DNA of 64,000 nucleotides from NCBI GenBank assembly GCA_963738345.1, contig CAVTWI010000002.1, positions 2,542,001 to 2,606,000 on the forward strand, given 5' to 3'. The position numbers were made by a program, and so were the translations under genes. Numbering within the stretch: position 1 is the stretch's first letter; each line of letters begins with the position of its first letter. Shown here in pieces: positions 34,506 to 42,124 of the stretch. This DNA is from Bog-159 sp963738345 (lineage in GTDB: Bacteria; Acidobacteriota; Terriglobia; Bryobacterales; Bryobacteraceae). Below the pieces are notes generated by a model, which saw only the letters and a list, made by a program, of their open reading frames with translations, was not told the DNA's origin and did not search any database.

Positions 34506-36125
34506 ATGATTGGGATGAAGACGTTTTTTGGATTGCTGATGCTAGCCGTTTCGGGGCTGGCGAATGACCTGGATACGCTGGTCAAAATCGACAGTGGATG
34601 GGTTGCCGGTCACGATGCCAGCGTACGGGTGTACAAAGGGATTCCTTATGCCGCTCCGCCGGTAGGCCCGCTTCGGTGGAAACCGCCCCAGCCTGCCAAG
34701 CCCTGGAGCGGGATTCTGGTCGCCAGGAATTTTCCGGCCAACTGCCCGCAATCGCCCGTGGTCCCCGGTCCGCAGAGCGAGGATTGCCTGGGACTGAACA
34801 TTTGGACTCCGGCGCACGCCGCGGGAAATAAGCTGCCCGTGATGGTATGGATCTACGGCGGCGGGTTCCAGATCGGCTCCAGTTCGCAGACCTCTTATGA
34901 TGGCGACGCACTGGCAGCGCAAGGCGTGGTGGTGGTCAGCATCAACTACAGGTTGGGACTGTTCGGTTTCCTGGCGCATCCGGCGCTGGTGCAGGAATCG
35001 CCGCAGGGCGCCGCCGGCAATTACGGACTGCTGGACATGGTGGCGGCGCTCGAATGGGTGAAGCGCAATATCGGCGCGTTTGGCGGCGATGCCAATAATG
35101 TCACCATCTTCGGCGAATCGGCGGGGGGCACCGCGGTATGTCTGTTGATGGTGGTGCCGCAGGCGGAAGGGCTGTTTCAGAAAGCTATCTCCGAGAGCGC
35201 GGCCTGGATGTTTGGTCCCATCAGCCATGTGAAGGAGCGTTGGTATGGGCGCATCCCGATGGCGCAGTTCGGAGAACGGCTGGGCGCTGATCTGGGGGCG
35301 TTACGGGCAAAGAGCACCGCGGAGTTATTAAAGACTCTGCCGCCGGCATTCGCTCGCAACGATGCTGCCGAGCGCGGCGAAGCGTACATGCCCGTGGTGG
35401 ATGGCTGGGTGATTCCCGACGATCCGGCGAAGCTATTTAGCGCGGGCAAGTTCCATCACGTAGCATTCATTGCCGGAACCAATGCGGACGAAGGGACGCT
35501 GCTGGGCGGTCCACCGGTACGCACGGTGGCGCAATACCACAAGTGGGCGACGGACAAGATCGGGACTCTAGCGGAGAGATTATTCAGCTTGTATCCGGCG
35601 TCTTCCGATGACGAGGCGCACGGCGCAGCGGCGAAGGCTTCGGGCGATCTGACGTTTTTGTACGGCACCCGCGCGGTGTTGCGCGCGGCCGCCAAGGCCA
35701 ATCCGCATACGTTCCAATACCAGTTCACGCGGGTGAACGGGATCGGCCGGCAGATTCATTGGGGCGCCTTCCACGCATCCGAGATTCCCTATATCTGGCA
35801 GACCCTGCCGGACTGCGTGTATGGCACGCGCGCGGAAGTCTTCGGCGATTTCTCCGTCAAGGCCGACACTTACAACGAACAGGATCGCAAACTGTCGCAA
35901 GCTATGAGCCAGGCTTGGGTAGCGTTCGCCAAGACAGGCAGCCCCAACGGACCCGGCTTGGCACACTGGCCGGCGTTCGGTGCGAAGGAGGGTTATATGG
36001 AGTTTGGCGATCGGATCGCTGCCGGAGAGTCGCTGCGGAAAGCGCAGATTGACTTCATGAGCGAGTACACTGAGGGGTTACGCAACCGTGTGGGAGCTTT
36101 GTCCGCCACGGGGGAGCAGCGCTGA
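34506..36125 (+). CDS. secreted type-B carboxylesterase
   Basis: A 539-residue alpha/beta-hydrolase; ATG 34506 or ATG 34515 both give a signal peptide (FFGLLMLAVSGLAND). The oxyanion loop is WIYGGGFQIGS and the nucleophile elbow FGESAGGTAV. The acid is in AGTNADEGTLL and the histidine in WGAFHASEIPYIW. An SEDCLGLNIWTP motif carries the conserved cysteine. It hydrolyses carboxylic esters in the periplasm or outside. The next gene starts 1 nt after its stop. Confidence 0.92.
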   Translation: MIGMKTFFGLLMLAVSGLANDLDTLVKIDSGWVAGHDASVRVYKGIPYAAPPVGPLRWKPPQPAKPWSGILVARNFPANCPQSPVVPGPQSEDCLGLNIWTPAHAAGNKLPVMVWIYGGGFQIGSSSQTSYDGDALAAQGVVVVSINYRLGLFGFLAHPALVQESPQGAAGNYGLLDMVAALEWVKRNIGAFGGDANNVTIFGESAGGTAVCLLMVVPQAEGLFQKAISESAAWMFGPISHVKERWYGRIPMAQFGERLGADLGALRAKSTAELLKTLPPAFARNDAAERGEAYMPVVDGWVIPDDPAKLFSAGKFHHVAFIAGTNADEGTLLGGPPVRTVAQYHKWATDKIGTLAERLFSLYPASSDDEAHGAAAKASGDLTFLYGTRAVLRAAAKANPHTFQYQFTRVNGIGRQIHWGAFHASEIPYIWQTLPDCVYGTRAEVFGDFSVKADTYNEQDRKLSQAMSQAWVAFAKTGSPNGPGLAHWPAFGAKEGYMEFGDRIAAGESLRKAQIDFMSEYTEGLRNRVGALSATGEQR

Positions 36126-36126
36126 T

Positions 36127-36519
36127 ATGAGTGATCGCCGTTTTAGCGATGTAGGTGGAACTTCCGGGGGGCTTGGCGATTTCCTGCTGGGCTTCGCGTT
36201 GACTTGCGTAGGTGCCTATTTGCTGACCAATCAGGTGATGGTGGCGGGATCCTATTGGGACTTTTGGGGAGGCAATACGTTTGGCGTGACGCTGATTCCG
36301 ATGCTCATCGGGGTCGGCCTGCTGTTCTGGAATGGACGCAGCGTGGTGGGATGGCTGCTGACTGGCGCGGGAGCGCTATTCATTTTGGCGGGCGTGCTGG
36401 CAAACATGCATATCTATTTTCGTCCTACCAGTTTATTCGCCACTATCGTGATGCTGGTACTGTTAGTGGGCGGATTGGGTCTGATTGCACGCGCGATGCG
36501 GCCGCACCGGTCCAACTGA
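36127..36519 (+). CDS. four-helix membrane protein of unknown function
   Basis: A 130-residue protein; ATG 36127 follows the esterase stop directly. The first 15 residues are polar, then about four hydrophobic helices run to residue 122 (GDFLLGFALTCVGAYLLT; TLIPMLIGVGLLF; GWLLTGAGALFILAGVL; LFATIVMLVLLVGGLGLI), and it ends RPHRSN. No family is recognised. Confidence 0.72.
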   Translation: MSDRRFSDVGGTSGGLGDFLLGFALTCVGAYLLTNQVMVAGSYWDFWGGNTFGVTLIPMLIGVGLLFWNGRSVVGWLLTGAGALFILAGVLANMHIYFRPTSLFATIVMLVLLVGGLGLIARAMRPHRSN

Positions 36520-36598
36520 ACCCATCCGCAAGCTATTCTATCTAAAGCACTAGCGGTTCTTAATAAAACAGGACTACCCTCGGCAAGTAAGGGGGCCG

Positions 36599-36604
36599 TA
36601 TAAT
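36599..36604 (+). promoter_or_regulatory. perfect TATAAT -10 hexamer 6 nt before the start codon
   Basis: TATAAT, then AGAGGT, then ATG 36611. This is the clearest case in the window of a -10 box placed for transcription starting at the A of the ATG. Confidence 0.5.
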
Positions 36605-36610
36605 AGAGGT

Positions 36611-36883
36611 ATGGCAAGAGGTTGGGAAAGTAAGTCGGTCGAGTCGCAAATTGAGTCGGCCGATACTCATGTCCGTCCTCCTTTCAATGAGCAGGTTCCG
36701 CCCGAAAAAATGGAACTGCTCCGGAAAAAGGAGAGTTTGAACCTTTCTCGCACACGGGTCCTTCGGGAACTGGAGGCGAGCCAAAACCCCAGATACCGCC
36801 ATTTAATGGAAAAGGCGCTGGCTGATCTAAACACCGAACTCGGGCGTTTGGAACACGGCGTGGTTCGCGCGGCTACTGCTTAG
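36611..36883 (+). CDS. small charged helical protein of unknown function
   Basis: A 90-residue soluble protein, not recognised. The N-terminal third is polar and probably disordered. The rest is strongly helical with a heptad-like pattern (KMELLRKKESLNLSRTRVL and LMEKALADLNTELGRLEHG), so a coiled coil is likely. It stands alone. Confidence 0.68.
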   Translation: MARGWESKSVESQIESADTHVRPPFNEQVPPEKMELLRKKESLNLSRTRVLRELEASQNPRYRHLMEKALADLNTELGRLEHGVVRAATA

Positions 36884-36980
36884 GCAGCCGTCCGACTTAG
36901 AAGACACAGTCGCATCGCGGCAGATCGGATCGCTCCGGTCTGGAGGGTAGGTATGTCCCATCCCGGAGCTGTCTTATAGC

Positions 36981-37063
36981 CGCTATAGGTTCAGACCCGA
37001 TCGCCCGTAAATTTTGATGTAATTAGACCAAATACGGACTATAAGGCGGATGAACCCATAGCG
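36981..37063. repeat. long-loop inverted repeat between convergent genes
   Basis: CGCTATAGGTTCA (36981-36993) and TGAACCCATAGCG (37051-37063) pair at 12 of 13 positions across 57 nt, in the 214-bp space between two convergent genes. It may serve as a shared terminator or be an RNA structure. Confidence 0.3.
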
Positions 37064-37097
37064 AGTTCAGGGTACCACGCGCCGTTCGGCTAAGCGC

Positions 37098-39401
37098 TTA
37101 CTGCGGCGATAACTTGAATACCGTGCCTTCCGTCTGTTTGCCGCCTTGGTAAGTAGTTCCGTACAGGTTACCTGCGCTATCAAGCACTACGCCGCCGTTT
37201 GGCGTCGTGCCGTCGGGCGGAGCGGTAAAAGTGTGTAAAACGGTCTCGTGCCCGGCGGGATCGAGTGCGAATACCACCCCTCTGCCATAGCCGCTGGCGG
37301 GGGTGCCTCCAGCCGCGGTAGTGCCGTATAAATTACCGGCGGAATCGAAGATCACTCCGGCCAGGGGGTTGCCCCCATCGGCACCTCCGGTAAAACTGTA
37401 CAAGACGGTGAGTTGTCCGGCCAGGCTAAGCTTAAACACCACCCCATGCCCCGTCGTCCCGCCAATATAGGTTGTGCCGTATAGGTTACCGTCAGGGCCG
37501 AAGATCATGCCCGCTTCGGGCGTGCCTCCATCCGCACCCCCTGTAAAGGTATAGAGCACCGACATCTGGCCGGTGGCCGCGATTTTGAATACTACACCGT
37601 TGCCGGATGTGCCACTGGCGCTGCCGCCATCCGACGTGGTGCCGTAGACGTTGCCCGCCGCATCCAAAGTCACTCCTCCCAGAGGATTCCCGCCATCGGC
37701 GCCGCCGGTGAAAGCATACAAGATGGATTCGTTGCCGGATGCATCTAACTTGTACACGATCCCGCAACCAGAGTATATGAAACAGCCCGCATTGCCGCCC
37801 TGCAGCGTAGTGCCGTAGAGGTTGCCAGCGGCGTCTAGAGTTACGCCGGCGGCCGGACTGGCGCCGTCTGACGTGCTTAACCCGAAAGAATGGAGGACGG
37901 TCTCTTTGCCCGAAGCGTCCAGCTTAAATACCGTGCCACCGTCGCTGAAGTTGGCGCCGCCGGTATAAGTGGTGCCATAGATATTGCCCGCGGGGTCAAG
38001 CGTTACTGCGGCATAAGGACTCTTGCCGTCCTGCGCGGACGCGAACATATACACCAGCGAATACTTGCCGGAGGCATCCACCTTGAAAACGGTTCCGTCA
38101 CCGCCGGCGGATGTAGTCCCATAGAGGTTGCCGGCGCCGTCAACGGCCAAACCAGCGCGCGGCTTGGCTCCATCGCGCTTGCCCGGAAAGTCGTACAGGA
38201 CCGTCTCCTGCCCGTTGGTATCCACCTTAAAGACCATGCCCTGCCCCGCCGGACCTCCCCGGCTAGCGGTCCCGAAGAGGTTGCCGGCGGCATCGCGAAC
38301 CACTCCGGCCAGCGGAGTGCGGCCATCGCCGCTTCCGACAAAGGCGTGCAACACGGTCTCCTGCCCCGCGGGATTCACCTTGAAAACCACGCCCGCTGTC
38401 TCCGGGCTACCGGCCGCGGTTCCGTAAAGGTTGCCCGCCTCGTCGAGGATCAGCGGGGCCCACGGGTAGCCTCCACGACTTCCACCTAAAAACGAATACA
38501 GCACGGTTTCGTGGTCCGACGGATCGAGCATAAACACGACGCCTGCCCCGGACGTGCCGCCCTGCTCGGTGGTGCCGTAGAGATTGCCCGCCGCATCCAG
38601 GATAACGGCCGCTTGGGGAGAGCTTCCGTCGGCGCCACCGGAGAAGCTGTAGAGAATGGTCTCGTGACCGGCCGCGTCCAGCTTGAACACGGTGCCCGCC
38701 CCACCACCGGAACAGCCGGTCCCGGTTCCGCCGCATGATGTTGTGCCGTACAGGTTGCCCGAAACTAACAACACATCCCCGGTGGGAAGGGCCCCGTCCG
38801 TACCGCCCCTGAAGCTGTGGAGCACGGTCAGGTGTCCTGACACGTCGAGCTTGAATACCTCGCCCTGGTTCGCGGCTCCTCCAAAGACGGTAGCTCCGTA
38901 AAGGTTTCCGGCTTGGTCCCGGATCACGCCCGCGTAGGGGACTGAGCCATCCGCCCCGTTGAAAGCGTATAAGACGGTCTGGTGTCCGGACGGGTCGATC
39001 TTGTAGACCAGTCCGCAGGTCGGGTTCGGCTCCACGTCGCAATAGTTACCGCCGCTCAGGGTTGTGCCGTAAAGGTTGCCTGCCTGATCGCGAATCACGC
39101 CCGCGTAGGGATTGCCTCCGTCCGCGCCACCGGTAAAGTTATAGAGCACGGTTTCCTGTCCGGCTGAATCCAGTTTGAATACGACACCGGCGCCCCATGC
39201 GCCGCCGTGTTGGGTGGTTCCATAAATATTGCCCGCCTGGTCCCGGATGATGCTCTGGGGAACCGCCCCCTTCGCCGTCAATTCGGCCGCGAAATCGTGA
39301 AGTATGGTTTCGCGGTAAGTTGTCTGGGCCAGGGCCGCGGGAAACACGAGGAGTGCTGATGCGAAGGATAGAAAACCTGAACGTCTTAGAAATTTGGTCA
39401 T
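37098..39401 (-). CDS. secreted GNxYGTT-repeat protein (TIGR03803 type)
   Basis: A 767-residue secreted protein with a signal peptide (GFLSFASALLVFPAALAQ). It is built of about fourteen repeats of roughly 50 residues, each with GVI-DxAGNLYGTT-xGG, then GxVFKLDxxGxETVLYxF and TGGADGGxP. The regular beta-strand pattern predicts a propeller or solenoid. The biological role is not known; such proteins are common in Acidobacteria and Verrucomicrobia. I start at ATG 39401 because a Shine-Dalgarno (GGAGAG) precedes it. Confidence 0.9.
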   Translation of the reverse strand: MTKFLRRSGFLSFASALLVFPAALAQTTYRETILHDFAAELTAKGAVPQSIIRDQAGNIYGTTQHGGAWGAGVVFKLDSAGQETVLYNFTGGADGGNPYAGVIRDQAGNLYGTTLSGGNYCDVEPNPTCGLVYKIDPSGHQTVLYAFNGADGSVPYAGVIRDQAGNLYGATVFGGAANQGEVFKLDVSGHLTVLHSFRGGTDGALPTGDVLLVSGNLYGTTSCGGTGTGCSGGGAGTVFKLDAAGHETILYSFSGGADGSSPQAAVILDAAGNLYGTTEQGGTSGAGVVFMLDPSDHETVLYSFLGGSRGGYPWAPLILDEAGNLYGTAAGSPETAGVVFKVNPAGQETVLHAFVGSGDGRTPLAGVVRDAAGNLFGTASRGGPAGQGMVFKVDTNGQETVLYDFPGKRDGAKPRAGLAVDGAGNLYGTTSAGGDGTVFKVDASGKYSLVYMFASAQDGKSPYAAVTLDPAGNIYGTTYTGGANFSDGGTVFKLDASGKETVLHSFGLSTSDGASPAAGVTLDAAGNLYGTTLQGGNAGCFIYSGCGIVYKLDASGNESILYAFTGGADGGNPLGGVTLDAAGNVYGTTSDGGSASGTSGNGVVFKIAATGQMSVLYTFTGGADGGTPEAGMIFGPDGNLYGTTYIGGTTGHGVVFKLSLAGQLTVLYSFTGGADGGNPLAGVIFDSAGNLYGTTAAGGTPASGYGRGVVFALDPAGHETVLHTFTAPPDGTTPNGGVVLDSAGNLYGTTYQGGKQTEGTVFKLSPQ

Positions 39402-39492
39402 AACTCGTCTCTCCGGCCCCGGGCGCACGTGGGTAGGGCTAGTGTACCGGAGAATCGAGCAGGGTGCAAGACGAGGGACGTGCTGAGCTAAC

Positions 39493-40578
39493 TTATGCGC
39501 GCCAGCGGATGCCGAGACCCAGTTTCTTTTTGGCGTATTCCAGGCTGCGTTCCAGGTCGATACGCTGCTGCTCTTTGAGCGCAGCCTCCAGGGCAGGCGA
39601 ATTGTCGGACCATTGTCCGATCACCATGTTACCCAGGAAGGGGCGTCCATTCTTGGCCAATGCCAGGAAACGCGCAAATTCCCATGCGGGCGTCTTGGGG
39701 AAGGCCTTCCAATAATCGGGCTCAAGATACGGCAGCACCTCGGGCGGACGTCCGGTGATGATTTCAAGCTGGACGGAGGCAGCCGGGCACAATGCGCGAT
39801 AGCGCTGCATGAAGCGCACGAAATCCACGGAACCGTCGCCCAGCGCGACCCATTGCGCAGCGGCGCCGCGGGGATGTTCGAAGACCGCGCTATCGCGCAC
39901 GTGAGAAGTGGCCACGTAAGGCGCCAGCGTTTCGAGCGTGAGCAGGGGATCCTCGGCCACCCACATGGGATTGCCGGTATCGAGGCAGGAACCCACGAAG
40001 TCTTTACCGGCAGCTTCGATGAGCATCTTCACTTCGCGCGCCTGCATGTCGCCGGCATGATTCTCCACAGCGATGCGGACTCCGGCATCGAGCGCTTGCG
40101 AACGCACGGCCCGCAGCACCTTCACGGTATTTTCGATGTGCGCTTCGAGGGGCAACTCGGTGCGGCGATTATCACGCGTACCCATGAAGCAGCGCATCAC
40201 AGACGATCCTACGGCCTTTGACACGCGCAGGCCGCGCGTCACATACTCGGTGGCTTCGCCATCTTTCTTGTTGTAAGCAGGCGAGGAGGGGCAGATGCAG
40301 CCGATGCCCGCATCGATCGACACGCCCACCTGCGCGGCATGGTCTTTCACCTTTTGCAGATACGCCGGATCCAGGGTTTCGTAATCGTCAAGGCTCGAAA
40401 GTTGCACGGTATCGAGCTTCAGCCCGGCCGCGTAGTCTAGCAGTTGCATAGCCTTCCACTTGAAGGCGCGGATGGAATAGGAATCGAAGCCCAGCTTGAT
40501 AGGCACCGGTTCCGCGGCCGAACTCATGGCTGCCACCGCCGCGGTGGAAGCGGTCTGCAAAAATGTACGCCTGCGCAT
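39493..40578 (-). CDS. sugar phosphate isomerase/epimerase-like TIM-barrel protein, Tat-type leader
   Basis: A 361-residue exported protein, start ATG 40578 with a twin-arginine-type leader (MRRRTFLQTASTAAVAAMSS). The rest is an AP-endonuclease-2-like TIM barrel, with metal-ligand candidates in IAVENHAGDM, GSCLDTGNPMW, TSHVRDSAV and VQLEIITGRPP. Family members isomerise or epimerise sugars or cyclitols. It lies 14 nt downstream of the MEMO-family gene on the same strand. Confidence 0.87.
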   Translation of the reverse strand: MRRRTFLQTASTAAVAAMSSAAEPVPIKLGFDSYSIRAFKWKAMQLLDYAAGLKLDTVQLSSLDDYETLDPAYLQKVKDHAAQVGVSIDAGIGCICPSSPAYNKKDGEATEYVTRGLRVSKAVGSSVMRCFMGTRDNRRTELPLEAHIENTVKVLRAVRSQALDAGVRIAVENHAGDMQAREVKMLIEAAGKDFVGSCLDTGNPMWVAEDPLLTLETLAPYVATSHVRDSAVFEHPRGAAAQWVALGDGSVDFVRFMQRYRALCPAASVQLEIITGRPPEVLPYLEPDYWKAFPKTPAWEFARFLALAKNGRPFLGNMVIGQWSDNSPALEAALKEQQRIDLERSLEYAKKKLGLGIRWRA

Positions 40579-40591
40579 AGGAGTTGTTGTA

Positions 40592-41824
40592 TCACGGTTT
40601 CGCAAAAGTCATACCCGCAAAGCTGACCACGCTGCGCGGATCGATGTTCCATTGCTCGTAGCGCAGCAATTCGCCGCGCGCTTCGGGCAGGGCTTTCAGA
40701 AAAGTGTAGAGCGGCGCGGAGCCGCACCATTTCAGATCGTCGTGATTCTGCTGCACCAGGTTCCAGAAGCCGTCGCCGTCGGATGCGGTTATGCGGGCGA
40801 TACGCTGGCGGTCGCGCTCGGCCACTTCCGCCATGACGCCGCGATCCGCGTAGGCGGGGAAATCGTCCTGATAGCGGGCGCCCATGTGGGCCATGTCGAT
40901 ACCCAGAATCCAGAAAAGCCGGTTGGCTTCGCGCGCCCCCATTTCGCCGAGAGTCGATAGGAAGCGGTGCACGCCTTCGTCTGATTCAGGCGCGCCGCCC
41001 CGATACAGGCTATTGGCATATTGGCCGCAGAGAAGGGGGAGGATACGGATATCCGGCCCATAGATGTGCTGCAGGAAGATGACTTGTAACTCGACGGTAT
41101 GTTCGAAGGAGTGACAGTAATCCTCCATAATTACGGCGCTGCCCCCCTCCGCCTCCAGGCGATCCACTAAGGCCGTGTCAGTGGCTGTCTCGCCCAAGGG
41201 AGTCACGAATGGTTTGCGAGTCAGTCCGAAGTGCTCGGGGGCGCCGTAGTGAGAAGTGGCCAGGATGACGAAGGTACGATCTTTCAATTCCGGTCCGAGT
41301 GTTTGATAGGCGGCACGGTAAGATTGCCATCCGCCTTCGGGGCTCACGTGCGGCGCGGCGATCCCGCAAAGTCCGGGGGGGGCGGCGGCGGCCGTCGTGC
41401 CATCGCCGGCGGGGGCCATATAGCGGGCCATGGTTTCGTGCAGATCGGCGAGTTCGGCAGGATATGCGCCGCCGGCGTGTGCGGCTTCGCGCTTGGGGGC
41501 TTCCGCGAATTCCCGCTGGCGATCGGCTTTCATGCGCGCGAACGTTTCATCTTCCAGAAATCCGGCAGAACTGAAAGTCTCGATCAGATGCTTTTCGAGT
41601 TCGCCAACTTGCAGATCGCCGGTGATGCGGACCAGGGCGGAGCGGAGATCGAGATCCGTCTGGCGGCCGTCAAAGCAGCGCAGGCATTCGATAAGTGGAG
41701 GTGGGATGATGAGGACCGCTTCGGAATAGCGATAGGGATCGCGGATGAACAGCCCTGGCCGGTCGGGCACAGGAGACGGGATGATGTCCAGGGCGTTTCT
41801 GAGACGGGGCAATGGACTGGGCAA
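40592..41824 (-). CDS. MEMO1-family protein (AmmeMemoRadiSam protein B type)
   Basis: A 410-residue protein starting at TTG 41824. Residues about 1-105 resemble a PqqD-like winged helix (IECLRCFDGRQTDLDLRSAL). From about 140 the MEMO fold follows, with the metal-site histidines in IAAPHVSPEGG, ATSHYG and DYCHSFEHTVELQ, and WILGIDMAHMG. AmmeMemoRadiSam systems normally pair it with an AMMECR1 protein and a radical SAM enzyme; neither is nearby. The function is unknown, possibly a radical-type modification or dioxygenase-like reaction. TAACAT lies 5 nt before the TTG. Confidence 0.88.
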   Translation of the reverse strand: MPSPLPRLRNALDIIPSPVPDRPGLFIRDPYRYSEAVLIIPPPLIECLRCFDGRQTDLDLRSALVRITGDLQVGELEKHLIETFSSAGFLEDETFARMKADRQREFAEAPKREAAHAGGAYPAELADLHETMARYMAPAGDGTTAAAAPPGLCGIAAPHVSPEGGWQSYRAAYQTLGPELKDRTFVILATSHYGAPEHFGLTRKPFVTPLGETATDTALVDRLEAEGGSAVIMEDYCHSFEHTVELQVIFLQHIYGPDIRILPLLCGQYANSLYRGGAPESDEGVHRFLSTLGEMGAREANRLFWILGIDMAHMGARYQDDFPAYADRGVMAEVAERDRQRIARITASDGDGFWNLVQQNHDDLKWCGSAPLYTFLKALPEARGELLRYEQWNIDPRSVVSFAGMTFAKP

Positions 41825-41832
41825 TTTTCATG

Positions 41833-42124
41833 TTAGCAGGTGGGGCGCACTGCGAACGCCACGCGCCCGCCATTGGCGGCACCGGACGCCATTGCCGACA
41901 GGCTCAATACGGCGGTGTGGCTCGGGACGCCCGTGCCCGTAAATCCATTGAGAGGCACGAGCGAGACCGCGGTACTTCCCTGCCCTCCTGCCAAGATGCT
42001 CAACCTCGCCGGCGCGAGGTTTATAACGAAGTCCGCCGCGGCAGTTATGGTCACAGTGATATTCATGGTAGCGATCAAGCTACCTGACGTTCCTCTGATG
42101 GTGAATTGCGACGGTCCGAGCGAT
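41833..42124 (-). other. out-of-frame continuation of the sedolisin Ig-like region
   Basis: After the sedolisin frame stops at 42125, similarity resumes in another frame: SATSKSLGPSQFTIRGTSGS, then SLIATMNITVTITA, APARLSILAGGQGSTAV and VPLNGFTGTG, ending at TAA 41833. This is the same repeat type as the upstream coding region, so the original gene was longer and its 3' end has suffered an indel or deletion. Confidence 0.6.
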
